From VXYL01 sp965243175 (GTDB lineage: Bacteria; Pseudomonadota; Gammaproteobacteria; Pseudomonadales; Azotimanducaceae): DNA of 64,000 bases. Position 1 is the stretch's first letter. Each line of letters opens with the position of its first letter. A program made the position numbers and the translations under genes. This document shows, in pieces, positions 24,708 through 41,187 of the stretch. The DNA lies in NCBI GenBank assembly GCA_965243175.1, contig OZ251532.1, positions 992,001-1,056,000 on the forward strand. Reading direction: 5' to 3'. Below the pieces are notes generated by a model, which was not told the DNA's origin, did no database searches, and worked only from the letters and a program-made list of their open reading frames with translations.

Positions 24708-25430
24708 GTGGCGACGTTCTTCAAAGTTCTGCTCGCGCTCTTGGTCATCGCCAATTTGGCGGTGGGTGCCGCGTGGTTCGGCCTTGATCGGGGATTGCTG
24801 GGCCGCTTGTTCTCCGAGCCGCCGGCAACGGAAGTCGAGCGCGGCCCTTGGCCGTTGCCGCCTCTGCCGGGGGCGTCGGATGCGGACCCCACCGTCGGCG
24901 AGGCGACCGACTCCGCGCCAGAGCAAAGCAGCGCCGAGTCGTCGCCGAGCGCGGTGGTCGACGGTGATGTCGAGCGGGAGGGCGTCGCAAGCCCGGTGGA
25001 AGAGAGCGCGGCATCCACGCTCTCCTGTGTCGTGTTGGGGCCCTTCGAGAACGAAGCCGCCGCCGATGCCGAAGCCGCGCGAATCGTCGCCGGAGGAGGC
25101 CAAGCGGAGGCGACCCAGGAGTCGACGCCGCCATCGAACTACATGGTCTACATCGAACCTGCGGCCAGCGAGGGCGAAGCAGCGCGCACTTGGCGGGAAC
25201 TCCGCACCCGTTCCATCGACGCCTTCGTGATTCCCTCCGGTGTGCGCCGGAACGCGGTCTCGGTCGGCGTCTTCAGCGCCCGCGACCGCGCCGAAGCGCA
25301 ACGGCGACGGATCGCCGCGCTGGGCTACAGCGTCGCCGTCCACGCGCCAGCCGGCATCGCGCACCGCGTCGTTGCCAGGAACGCGCCGTCGGCCCTGCTC
25401 GGCGACGTCGCCGCGGCGCCTTGCGATTGA
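24708..25430 (+). CDS. Membrane-anchored SPOR-like protein
   Basis: An N-terminal membrane helix (FFKVLLALLVIANLAVGAAWF) is followed by an acidic, low-complexity linker of about 80 residues. A C-terminal domain from about residue 100 resembles a SPOR domain (CVVLGPFENEAAADAEAARI and VSVGVFSARDRAEAQRRRIAALGY, the two halves of the fold). SPOR domains bind septal peptidoglycan. A similar gene occupies this place between coaX and the tRNA cluster in Pseudomonas. GTG at 24708 is preferred; ATG at 24678 would overlap coaX by 26 bases. Confidence 0.72.
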   Translation: MATFFKVLLALLVIANLAVGAAWFGLDRGLLGRLFSEPPATEVERGPWPLPPLPGASDADPTVGEATDSAPEQSSAESSPSAVVDGDVEREGVASPVEESAASTLSCVVLGPFENEAAADAEAARIVAGGGQAEATQESTPPSNYMVYIEPAASEGEAARTWRELRTRSIDAFVIPSGVRRNAVSVGVFSARDRAEAQRRRIAALGYSVAVHAPAGIAHRVVARNAPSALLGDVAAAPCD

Positions 25431-25472
25431 TCCCGCGCCCGACTGGCCAAGCGTGCTAGGATCGCCTTCGCT

Positions 25473-25548
25473 GCCGCCATAGCTCAGCTGGTAGAGCAGC
25501 TCTCTTGTAAAGAGAAGGTTCGGGGTTCGATCCCTCGTGGCGGCACCA
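25473..25548 (+). tRNA. tRNA-Thr (UGU)
   Basis: A 76-base cloverleaf with acceptor GCCGCCA/TGGCGGC, D-arm AGCTCAGCTGGTAGAGC, anticodon TGT in the loop CTTGTAA, T-arm GGTTCGATCC and encoded CCA. The first anticodon-stem pair is a G-A mismatch. It is the first of a Thr-Tyr-Gly-Thr-tuf cluster. Confidence 0.95.
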
Positions 25549-25618
25549 CTTCCGGCGCCCCGGTTCGCGTCTTGAACGCATCCGCTTTGGCGCGACGAAA
25601 AAACGGCGCAATTTCGCG

Positions 25619-25647
25619 TTGACAGCGTTTGCCGACATCGGCATAGT
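25619..25647 (+). promoter_or_regulatory. Sigma70-like promoter before tRNA-Tyr
   Basis: A perfect -35 TTGACA (25619-25624) and CATAGT (25642-25647) with a 17-base spacer lie 23 bases before the tRNA-Tyr 5' end. A GC-rich discriminator (TCGCGCCC) follows the -10 box, as is usual at stringently controlled stable-RNA promoters. It could drive tRNA-Tyr, Gly, Thr and tuf together. Confidence 0.6.
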
Positions 25648-25670
25648 GTCGCGCCCACTTTGCGAGACCC

Positions 25671-25755
25671 GGAGGGGTTCCCGAGCGGCCAAAGGGATCA
25701 GACTGTAAATCTGACGGCTATGCCTTCGTAGGTTCGAATCCTACCCCCTCCACCA
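25671..25755 (+). tRNA. tRNA-Tyr (GUA)
   Basis: An 85-base class II tRNA with acceptor GGAGGGG/CCCCTCC, anticodon GTA in ACTGTAAATC, a long variable arm (ACGGCTATGCCTTCGT) and encoded CCA. The order relative to tRNA-Gly and tRNA-Thr matches gammaproteobacterial tufB clusters. Confidence 0.96.
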
Positions 25756-25877
25756 AGGCGGTGGGCTCGGCGGCGAAGGCGGCGTGTCCGAACCGCAGCC
25801 GTTCGCCACCGGAAACGCGCGGCAATGGGCGGTCTTGGCACATCCGCCTCACGGCAGTGGGCGCGTGTACGCGCATC

Positions 25878-25951
25878 GCGGGTATAGTTCAGTGGTAGAA
25901 CCTCAGCCTTCCAAGCTGATGGCGCGGGTTCGATCCCCGCTACCCGCTCCA
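25878..25951 (+). tRNA. tRNA-Gly (UCC)
   Basis: A 74-base tRNA with acceptor GCGGGTA/TACCCGC, anticodon TCC in the loop CTTCCAA and encoded CCA. It lies 122 bases after tRNA-Tyr. Confidence 0.96.
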
Positions 25952-26003
25952 GTTCGGCGGGCCGAGCGCCGGAGGAGCGATTCGCCAGCGGCCGGAGGCC
26001 ACC

Positions 26004-26079
<76 letters not shown>

Positions 26080-26108
26080 GGAGCGCCTGGAGCAGCACAG
26101 ACAGGCAA

Positions 26109-26210
26109 CCGCGCAGCAGGCGCGAATTTGGCAGCCGCGCAACGGCGCGGCGTTGGGCGACCGCGCAAGGGCGCGGCATTGGCATCCGCGCAGGGGCGCG
26201 GAGTTGACAG
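26109..26210 (+). repeat. Four tandem 25-26 bp stem-loop repeats before tuf
   Basis: Four imperfect direct copies start at 26109, 26135, 26161 and 26186, each beginning CCGCGCA. In copies 2-4 the sequence CCGCGC pairs perfectly with GCGCGG around a tetraloop (AACG, AAGG, AGGG); copy 1 is imperfect. Each unit ends with a short TTGG- or TTGA-containing tail. They lie in the tRNA-Thr to tuf spacer and are not tRNA-like. They could be processing or attenuation structures, or a small REP-like palindromic array. Confidence 0.8.
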
Positions 26211-26243
26211 ACTGGAACGGGAAGTCAAGGAGACGGTGGCGAG

Positions 26244-27440
26244 ATGGCCAAAGAGAAATTCGAGCGCACCAAGCCGCACATCAACGTCGGCACCATTGGG
26301 CACGTGGACCACGGCAAGACGACGCTCACCGCGGCGATGACCAAGATCTGCGCGGCGCGGCAGGGCGGCGAGGTGAAGGAGTTCGACGAAATCGACAACG
26401 CGCCCGAGGAGCGCGAGCGCGGCATCACCATCGCCACCACCCACGTGGAGTACGAGAGCGCCAGCCGCCACTACGCGCACGTGGACTGCCCCGGCCACGC
26501 CGACTACGTGAAGAACATGATCACCGGCGCGGCGCAGATGGACGGCGCCATTCTGGTGGTCTCGGCGGTGGACGGCCCCATGCCGCAGACCCGCGAACAC
26601 GTGCTGTTGGCGCGCCAGGTCGGCGTGCCGCGCATCGTCGTCTACATGAACAAGGTGGACCAGCTCGACGAAGACGAACGGGAGGAGTTCGTCGAATTGG
26701 TCACGCTGGACATCCAGGAGATCCTCACCCAGAACGAGTTCCCCGAAGACACCCCCATCGTCGTCGGCAGCGCTCTGCAAGCGCTCGAAGGGCAGACCTC
26801 CGAGGTCGCCGAAGGCAGCGTGCTGAAACTGGTCGAGACCCTCGACGAGTACATTCCCGAACCGGAACGGGCGGTCGACCAGCCCTTCCTCATGCCCATC
26901 GAGGACGTCTTCACCATCCAGGGCCGCGGCACCGTGGTCACCGGTCGCGTCGACCGCGGCATCGTCAAGGTCGGGCAGGAAATCGAAATCATCGGCATCA
27001 AGGAAGCCCAGCGCACCACCTGCACCGGCGTCGAGATGTTCCGCAAGCTGCTCGACGAAGGGCGCGCCGGCGAGAACATCGGCGTCCTCCTGCGCGGCAT
27101 CAAGCGCGAGGAAGTCGAACGCGGCCAAGTGCTGGCGGTTCCCGGCAGCATCACCCCGCACACCCAATTCGAGGCCGAGGTGTACGTCCTCTCGAAGGAC
27201 GAAGGCGGGCGCCACACGCCGTTCTTCAAGGGCTACCGCCCGCAGTTCTACTTCCGCACCACGGACGTCACCGGCACGGTGGAACTGCCGGCGGACGTCG
27301 AGATGGTGATGCCCGGCGACAACGTGAAGATGGACGTCGGCCTCATCAGCCCGATCGCGATGGACGAAGGCTTGCGCTTCGCCATCCGCGAAGGCGGACG
27401 CACCGTGGGCGCCGGCGTCGTCACCAAGATCATCGAGTAG
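26244..27440 (+). CDS. tuf: Elongation factor Tu
   Basis: EF-Tu delivers aminoacyl-tRNA to the ribosome. The 398-residue protein has all GTPase motifs: GHVDHGKTTL (P-loop), RGITIATTHVEY (switch I), DCPGHADYV (switch II) and MNKVD, with the domain 2 segment GRGTVVTGRVDRG and domain 3 ending GRTVGAGVVTKIIE. A GGAGAC site lies upstream of the ATG. Its place between the tRNA cluster and tRNA-Trp/secE corresponds to tufB of enterobacteria; whether a second tuf copy exists is not visible here. Confidence 0.98.
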   Translation: MAKEKFERTKPHINVGTIGHVDHGKTTLTAAMTKICAARQGGEVKEFDEIDNAPEERERGITIATTHVEYESASRHYAHVDCPGHADYVKNMITGAAQMDGAILVVSAVDGPMPQTREHVLLARQVGVPRIVVYMNKVDQLDEDEREEFVELVTLDIQEILTQNEFPEDTPIVVGSALQALEGQTSEVAEGSVLKLVETLDEYIPEPERAVDQPFLMPIEDVFTIQGRGTVVTGRVDRGIVKVGQEIEIIGIKEAQRTTCTGVEMFRKLLDEGRAGENIGVLLRGIKREEVERGQVLAVPGSITPHTQFEAEVYVLSKDEGGRHTPFFKGYRPQFYFRTTDVTGTVELPADVEMVMPGDNVKMDVGLISPIAMDEGLRFAIREGGRTVGAGVVTKIIE

Positions 27441-27451
27441 GTCAATCGCGT

Positions 27452-27528
27452 AGGCCAGTAGCTCAATTTGGTAGAGCAGCGGTCTCCAAAACCGCAGGTT
27501 GGGGGTTCGATTCCCTCCTGGCCTGCCA
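27452..27528 (+). tRNA. tRNA-Trp (CCA)
   Basis: A 77-base tRNA with acceptor AGGCCAG/CTGGCCT, anticodon CCA in the loop CTCCAAA, discriminator G and encoded CCA. It lies 11 bases after tuf and just before secE, the standard gammaproteobacterial order. Confidence 0.97.
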
Positions 27529-27566
27529 AACGACGGATGTCGGGCAGGTAGAAGCAGAAGCGCGCA

Positions 27567-27932
27567 ATGAGCAACGGAACGACGGAGGCGGGAATCGTCG
27601 ATTGGTTGAAGTGGACTTGCGTCTGGGCGCTGGTCACGGCCTGCGTCGTCGGCAACTGGTACTTCCAAGAGGAGTCCCTGCTGATGCGCGCCTTGGCCGT
27701 GGTCGCGCTGGGCGTCGTGGCCGGCTTCCTGGCCCTGCAGACCGAGCGCGGGCAGCGTGTTTGGACGCTGTGGCAGGAGGCGCGGGCGGAACTGCGCCGC
27801 GTCGTCTGGCCGACCCGCCAGGAAGCCACCCAAACCACCATCATCGTGCTGATTCTGATCCTCGTGTTTTCGCTGCTGCTTTGGGGCTTGGATTCGCTGC
27901 TGAGCTGGGTCGTGCAAGGACTGATCGGATAA
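27567..27932 (+). CDS. secE: Preprotein translocase subunit SecE
   Basis: A 121-residue inner-membrane protein with three membrane helices. Two lie in the N-terminal half and one near the C-terminus (IIVLILILVFSLLLWGLDSLL). The conserved amphipathic segment EARAELRRVVWPTRQEATQT precedes the last helix. Three helices are typical of enterobacterial-type SecE. It clamps SecY in the SecYEG channel. nusG follows after 3 bases. Confidence 0.95.
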   Translation: MSNGTTEAGIVDWLKWTCVWALVTACVVGNWYFQEESLLMRALAVVALGVVAGFLALQTERGQRVWTLWQEARAELRRVVWPTRQEATQTTIIVLILILVFSLLLWGLDSLLSWVVQGLIG

Positions 27933-27935
27933 ACC

Positions 27936-28463
27936 ATGCGCTGGTACGTCGTACACGCCTATTCCGGCTACGAGAAGACGGTGATGCGTTCGCTCAAGGA
28001 GCGCATCGCCGAATCGCGCATCCAGGACTGCTTCGGCGAAGTGCTGGTGCCGACGGAAGAAGTGGTGGAAATGCGCGGCGGCGTGAAGCGCCGCAGCGAG
28101 CGCAAGTTCTTCCCCGGCTACGTGCTCGTCAACATGGACCTGAACGACGAAAGCTGGCATCTGGTGAAGGCCACGCCCAAGGTCATGGGCTTCATCGGCG
28201 GCAAGGCGGACGCTCCGGCGCCGCTCTCGGAGAAGGAAGCGAACGCGATCCTGGCCCGCGTGCAGGAAGGCAGCGAGAAGGCCACGCCGAAGACCACGTT
28301 CGAGCCGGGCGAGCTGGTGCGCGTGATCGACGGTCCGTTCAACGACTTCAACGGCGTGGTCGAGGAAGTCAACTACGACAAGAGCCGAATGGTGGTCGGC
28401 GTCACCATCTTCGGTCGTTCCACGCCGGTGGAACTGGACTTCTCCCAAGTGGAGAAGGGCTGA
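27936..28463 (+). CDS. nusG: Transcription termination/antitermination protein NusG
   Basis: NusG binds RNA polymerase and couples it to Rho or the ribosome. The 175-residue product has the NGN domain (RWYVVHAYSGYEKTV, then KFFPGYVLVNMDLND) and the C-terminal KOW domain (FEPGELVRVIDGPFNDFNGVVEEV). It forms an operon with secE and probably the ribosomal protein genes. Confidence 0.97.
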   Translation: MRWYVVHAYSGYEKTVMRSLKERIAESRIQDCFGEVLVPTEEVVEMRGGVKRRSERKFFPGYVLVNMDLNDESWHLVKATPKVMGFIGGKADAPAPLSEKEANAILARVQEGSEKATPKTTFEPGELVRVIDGPFNDFNGVVEEVNYDKSRMVVGVTIFGRSTPVELDFSQVEKG

Positions 28464-28497
28464 TTCCGCTTAGACGCGGGCGAGAGGGAAGCAGACG

Positions 28498-28929
28498 ATG
28501 GCCAGGAAAGTCGCCGCCTACGTGAAGCTGCAAGTGCCGGCCGGGCAGGCGAATCCGAGCCCGCCGGTCGGCCCGGCGCTGGGCCAGCACGGCGTGAACA
28601 TCATGGAGTTCTGCAAGGCGTTCAACGCCGAGACGCAGGGCCAGGAACCCGGCCTGCCCGTGCCGGTGGTCATCACCATCTACGCCGACCGCTCCTTCAC
28701 GTTCATCAAGAAGACGCCGCCCGCCTCCGTGCTCCTGCGCAAGGCGGCTGGGATCGACAAAGGCTCCGGCAAGCCGAATACCGAGAAGCGCGGCACCGTC
28801 AACCGGGCGCAGCTCGAAGAAATCGCCAAGCTCAAGATGCCGGACCTGACCGCCGCGGACATGGACGCCGCCGTGCGCACCATCGCCGGCAGCGCCCGCA
28901 GCGCCGGCATCGAAGTGGAGGGTGTCTAA
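28498..28929 (+). CDS. rplK: 50S ribosomal protein L11
   Basis: A 143-residue L11 with the N-terminal VKLQVPAGQANPSPPVGPALGQHGVNIMEFCK and the C-terminal rRNA-binding domain with IAGSARSAGIEVEGV. It belongs to the ribosomal GTPase centre. Its stop codon directly abuts the rplA start. Confidence 0.98.
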   Translation: MARKVAAYVKLQVPAGQANPSPPVGPALGQHGVNIMEFCKAFNAETQGQEPGLPVPVVITIYADRSFTFIKKTPPASVLLRKAAGIDKGSGKPNTEKRGTVNRAQLEEIAKLKMPDLTAADMDAAVRTIAGSARSAGIEVEGV

Positions 28930-29625
28930 ATGGCCAAAGCAAGCAAACGCATGCGCGAAACGGCGGCGAAGGTCGATCGCGCCAAGGCGTACCCGGTGGA
29001 GGAAGCCGCTGGCCTGCTGGCGGAAATCGCCAAGGCGGGCTTCCCGGAATCCATCGACGTCGCCGTGAATCTCGGCATCGACCCGCGCAAGTCGGACCAG
29101 AACGTGCGCGGCGCCACGACGCTGCCCCACGGCACCGGCAAGAGCGTGCGCGTCGCCGTCTTCGCCCAAGGCGAGAACGCGGACAAAGCGCGCGCCGCCG
29201 GCGCCGACGAAGTCGGCCTCGAAGACCTCGCCGAACGCATCAAGGGCGGCGAGCTGAACTTCGATGTGGTGATCGCGAGTCCCGACGCCATGCGCGTGGT
29301 CGGCCCGCTCGGACGCATCCTCGGTCCGCGCGGCCTGATGCCGAACCCGAAAACCGGCACGGTAGCCGCCGACGTGGAGGCCGCGGTGAACAACGCCAAG
29401 GCTGGCCAGGTGCAGTTCCGCGCCGACCGCGGCGGCATCGTCCACGGCAGCGTCGGCACGGTCGCCTTCGACCCGGCCAAGATCAAGGAGAATCTGGAAG
29501 CGCTGGTCGGCGACCTCAAGAAGGCCAAGCCGCCCTCCGCCAAGGGCCAGTACGTCAAGAAGATCACCCTCTCCACGACGATGGGGCCGGGCCTGCGCAT
29601 CGACGAATCGTCGCTGGCCGTCTAG
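28930..29625 (+). CDS. rplA: 50S ribosomal protein L1
   Basis: A 231-residue L1 with the signature LGRILGPRGLMPNPKTGTVA. L1 forms the mobile stalk at the E site; in enterobacteria it also represses translation of rplK-rplA by binding the messenger leader. The ATG follows the rplK stop with no gap. Confidence 0.98.
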   Translation: MAKASKRMRETAAKVDRAKAYPVEEAAGLLAEIAKAGFPESIDVAVNLGIDPRKSDQNVRGATTLPHGTGKSVRVAVFAQGENADKARAAGADEVGLEDLAERIKGGELNFDVVIASPDAMRVVGPLGRILGPRGLMPNPKTGTVAADVEAAVNNAKAGQVQFRADRGGIVHGSVGTVAFDPAKIKENLEALVGDLKKAKPPSAKGQYVKKITLSTTMGPGLRIDESSLAV

Positions 29626-29673
29626 GCGCAACGGCGAAGGCTGCGGAGAGGAACGCTTAAGCGAGCGAACATC

Positions 29674-30207
29674 ATGGCACTGCAACTCGAACAGAAGAAG
29701 GCCGTCGTCCAGGAACTCAACGAGGCCGCCGCCAGCGCGCTCTCGGCGGTGCTCGCGAACCATCGCGGCATGTCCGTCGGCGATCTCACCGAACTGCGCC
29801 GTCGGGCGCGCGAATCCGGCGTCTACCTGCGCGTGGTGCGCAACACGCTGCTCAAGCGCGCGGTCGCCGAGACGGAGTTCGAGTGCATCGGCGACGCCCT
29901 CGCCGGGCCGACCATGCTGGCGCTTTCGAACGAAGACCCCGGCGCCGCGGCGCGGCTGCTCAAGGAAGCCGCCACGCAGTGGGACGCGCTGGAACTGAAG
30001 GCGGTGTCCATCGGCGGCCGCCTCTACGGGGCCGAGGACATCGAGCGCGTGGCGTCCCTGCCGACGCGCGAGGAAGCGCTGGCGCAGTTGATGGCCGTGA
30101 TGCAGGCGCCGGTCGCCAAGCTCGCCCGCACGCTCAAGGAAGTGCCCGCCAAGCTGACGCGGGTGCTGGCCGCGGTGCGGGATCAAAAGGAGGCCGCCGG
30201 AGCCTGA
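29674..30207 (+). CDS. rplJ: 50S ribosomal protein L10
   Basis: A 177-residue L10 that anchors the L7/L12 stalk. Typical features are KKAVVQELNEAAASALSAVLANHRGMSV at the start, LRVVRNTLLKRAV, and the helical C-terminus (LARTLKEVPAKLTRVLAAVRDQKE) that binds L7/L12. The 48-base gap after rplA and 111-base gap before rplL are normal for this operon. Confidence 0.97.
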   Translation: MALQLEQKKAVVQELNEAAASALSAVLANHRGMSVGDLTELRRRARESGVYLRVVRNTLLKRAVAETEFECIGDALAGPTMLALSNEDPGAAARLLKEAATQWDALELKAVSIGGRLYGAEDIERVASLPTREEALAQLMAVMQAPVAKLARTLKEVPAKLTRVLAAVRDQKEAAGA

Positions 30208-30318
30208 ACGCCGCGCTCGGTTCGGCGAACGAAAACGTCGCCGGGTTCGGCGCCGAAAACGCTCACACGTTGGCCACAACTTGCGGCACAATAGACAACC
30301 CCAAGGAGACGACCAGTC

Positions 30319-30705
30319 ATGCCTTTGTCCAAAGACGACATTCTGAACGCGATCGCGGAGATGAGCGTTCTCGAAGTGGTGGAGCTTGTCCAGGCGATGG
30401 AGGAGAAGTTCGGCGTCACCGCCGCAGCGGCGGTGGCCGTCGCGCCAGCGGGCGCTTCCGGCAGCGACGACCAGAACGGCGCCGTCGAAGAGCAGACCGA
30501 GTTCACCGTGGTGCTGGCTGGCATCGGGGAGAAGAAAGTCAACGTCATCAAGGCGGTTCGCGCCATCACTGGCTTGGGCCTGAAGGAAGCCAAGGCCCTC
30601 GTCGAAGACGCGCCTTCGCCGATCAAGGAAGGCATCGGCAAGGACGAAACAGAGGAGATCAAGAAGCAGTTGGAAGAAGCTGGCGCTGCGGTCGAGGTCA
30701 AGTAG
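30319..30705 (+). CDS. rplL: 50S ribosomal protein L7/L12
   Basis: A 128-residue stalk protein with the dimerising N-terminus (LSKDDILNAIAEMSVLEVVELVQAMEEKFGV), an Ala-rich hinge (30423-30470) and the factor-binding C-terminal domain (EKKVNVIKAVRAITGLGLKEAKALVE). AAGGAGA lies at a good distance before the ATG. A 267-base spacer with a strong hairpin separates it from rpoB. Confidence 0.98.
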   Translation: MPLSKDDILNAIAEMSVLEVVELVQAMEEKFGVTAAAAVAVAPAGASGSDDQNGAVEEQTEFTVVLAGIGEKKVNVIKAVRAITGLGLKEAKALVEDAPSPIKEGIGKDETEEIKKQLEEAGAAVEVK

Positions 30706-30925
30706 ATCCCGAACGCAGGCAACGAATTTCCAGCCGTGCCGCTTGTCGAAGCCGGGCAAGCGCGCAGAGCACGGCAAGGGCGGGCCGGTGCCATGCACGG
30801 AGTGCGTGGACGCTGGCCTTTTCTCGCTTTGCAGCCGACGCTACCCGTCGGCGCCGACGAAGCAGCCGTCCGGACCTGACTGCAACGTCGGGCCGGCGCG
30901 AGTCGTCGGGCGAACCTACTCTAGG

Positions 30926-30946
30926 CGCGTCTCTTGCCGAGACGCG
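30926..30946 (+). promoter_or_regulatory. Hairpin in rplL-rpoB spacer
   Basis: CGCGTCTC and GAGACGCG form a perfect 8-bp stem around TTGCC, 26 bases before the rpoB ATG. In enterobacteria this spacer holds an attenuator and an RNase III processing site that set the lower level of rpoB relative to rplL. The hairpin could serve the same purpose. There is no T-run. Confidence 0.5.
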
Positions 30947-30972
30947 ACGCGCAACAGGAGCAGCAAGACCGC

Positions 30973-35178
<4,206 letters not shown>

Positions 35179-35203
35179 CCCCGAAGCAAGAGGAGACGCG
35201 ACA

Positions 35204-39445
<4,242 letters not shown>

Positions 39446-39461
39446 AGGCTCGCAAGGCAGA

Positions 39462-39500
39462 GCATTCGGCCTGGCTGCGAAGGCAGCCAGCGCCGAGTGT
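39462..39500 (+). terminator. Hairpin after rpoC, probable end of rpoBC transcript
   Basis: The inner stem CTGGCTGC/GCAGCCAG is perfect (8 bp, loop GAAG). An outer 9-bp stem pairs GCATTCGGC with GCCGAGTGT, including two wobble pairs. It begins 17 bases after the rpoC stop. No T-run follows, so it may act with Rho or as an mRNA stabiliser. Confidence 0.55.
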
Positions 39501-39936
39501 TCTCAAGACGCGCGTCGCCGAAGGTGCCGTGCCGTTCGTCTTAAAGCGGCCAAGCTCGACCGCATCAAATCTCCATCAAATGTTGGCTTCCCCCCTAACG
39601 CCCGAGATTGTGGACATTCCTCTTAAGGCGGACGAGCTGATGGCCAACTGGCCGACACCACCAAGCGCAATCTCTACGAAGACGCTTGGTTGAAACCCGC
39701 ATCGTGTGCGACGGCACGGTTCAACGGAAAGCAAATGCCTGCCGCCCAGACTCTTCGCCTTGGCGCAACTGGATCGGTTTCACACTACCGAATCGCCGAC
39801 AGCGGCCACTGCCATCTGACGGTGGTGGGCAACCCCGACACGACCTTCCAAATTGACGCAGTGGTAGAGGTCGATCAGAACAGAGCACGCCAAACGTCGC
39901 GTCCGCTCGATAATCGTTCCATGTAGAGTAGGCCGC
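39501..39936. other. Intergenic region with no supported gene
   Basis: This 436-base stretch separates rpoC from the restriction-modification pair. It is somewhat richer in A+T than its surroundings and contains a short direct repeat (CATCAAAT twice, near 39563-39582). A 78-codon frame at 39690-39926 has no ribosome binding site and no recognisable protein character. It may be a junction left by insertion of the methyltransferase/HNH pair where rpsL would be expected. Confidence 0.5.
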
Positions 39937-41178
39937 ATGAACCGACCGACGGAAAAGACGAACGGCGGCGCGGCCAGCGTCGCTCTGCCGGCGCAGGACC
40001 ATGCGGAGATGGAGCGGGCCGCGGGTCGCTTGGGTCTTTCGGTAGCCGAGTATCTGCGCCACCTGCATGACAAGCACACGCGAAAGGCGCGAAAGGAAGG
40101 TGCCGACGAGCGCACACCCGCGCAAGCCCACCGCGCGAGCGAGATACGCCCCTACCACCGAACGGCGCTGGGCACGGTGCTCTGCGGCAACGCGCTTTCC
40201 CACCTCCACCATGCGCCCGCCCAATCGGTGGATCTGGTGATGACCTCCCCGCCCTTCGGACTGGTGCGCAAGAAGTCCTACGGCAACGAGGATGCGCATC
40301 GCTACTGCGATTGGTTCCGACCATTCGCGTCGGGTTTCAGACGCATCTTGAAGGAAAACGGCAGCTTGGTGATCGACATCGGCGGCGCTTGGAAACCCGG
40401 CACGCCGACGCGCTCGCTCTACCATTTCGAACTGCTGCTGATGCTCTGCGAGGAGTACGGTTTCCACCTGTGCCAGGAACACTACTGGTGGAACCCGTCC
40501 AAGCTGCCGACGCCAGCGGAGTGGGTGAACATCCGCCGTGTGCGCGTGAAGGACGCGGTGAACTGCGTTTGGTGGCTGAGCCCGACCCCTTGGCCGAAGG
40601 CGAGCAACCGCCGTGTGCTCACGCCCTACAGCGAATCCATGCGCGGCCTGCTGAAGAACGGCTACAAGGCCAAGCTGCGGCCCTCCGGCCACCAAATCTC
40701 CACGAAGTTCGCAAGAGACAACGGCGGCTCGGTGCCGCCCAACCTGCTGGCGGTGGCCAACACGGAGTCGAACGGGCGCTACCAGGAATACTGCCGCGAA
40801 CACGATTTGCCCGTTCACCCGGCGCGCTTTCCCAAGGAGTTGCCCGAGTACTTCATCCGCCTGCTCACGAATCCGGGCGACATGGTGCTGGATCCGTTCG
40901 CCGGTTCCTGCGTGACCGGCGCCGTGGCGGAACGCCTGGGACGCCGCTGGACCTGCTGCGAACTGAACGAGGACTACCTCAAGGGCGCCATGGCACGGTT
41001 CCAGCAAAACTCCGAGAGCGGCGACTTGGTTTCCGGCGCGTTCGGCAACAAGGCCACCTACACGGTTCACTCGCCGTGCAGCGTGCCCGCCGACGACACC
41101 GAAGTGCCGCTAGTGGAAGACGGTGGCCTGCACCGGCCAGCTACGTTGGCACGGCGCAGGAATGGCACCAGGGATTGA
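39937..41178 (+). CDS. DNA methyltransferase, probable N4-cytosine type
   Basis: A 413-residue DNA methyltransferase of the beta class. Catalytic motif IV is TSPPF at the start of the domain (SPP form, typical of N4-cytosine enzymes), and the SAM-binding motif I, DPFAGSCVTG, comes near the end, giving the IV-to-I order. The first 60 residues look like a small DNA-binding or ribbon-helix-helix region (MERAAGRLGLSVAEYLRHL). An HNH endonuclease gene follows 9 bases later, so this is probably the modification half of a type II restriction-modification system. The target sequence cannot be deduced. Confidence 0.88.
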   Translation: MNRPTEKTNGGAASVALPAQDHAEMERAAGRLGLSVAEYLRHLHDKHTRKARKEGADERTPAQAHRASEIRPYHRTALGTVLCGNALSHLHHAPAQSVDLVMTSPPFGLVRKKSYGNEDAHRYCDWFRPFASGFRRILKENGSLVIDIGGAWKPGTPTRSLYHFELLLMLCEEYGFHLCQEHYWWNPSKLPTPAEWVNIRRVRVKDAVNCVWWLSPTPWPKASNRRVLTPYSESMRGLLKNGYKAKLRPSGHQISTKFARDNGGSVPPNLLAVANTESNGRYQEYCREHDLPVHPARFPKELPEYFIRLLTNPGDMVLDPFAGSCVTGAVAERLGRRWTCCELNEDYLKGAMARFQQNSESGDLVSGAFGNKATYTVHSPCSVPADDTEVPLVEDGGLHRPATLARRRNGTRD

Positions 41179-41187
41179 GGCCAGCGG

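Noticed and set aside
26203..26208. TTGACA as -35 box of a tuf promoter
   Set aside because: No acceptable -10 box lies 16-18 bases downstream; it is part of the last stem-loop repeat's tail.
26109..26210. CRISPR array
   Set aside because: The repeats are contiguous stem-loops of 25-26 bases without unique spacers, and no cas genes are present.
39690..39926. 78-codon open frame between rpoC and the methyltransferase
   Set aside because: No ribosome binding site, no recognisable domain and no conserved composition; too weak to call a gene.
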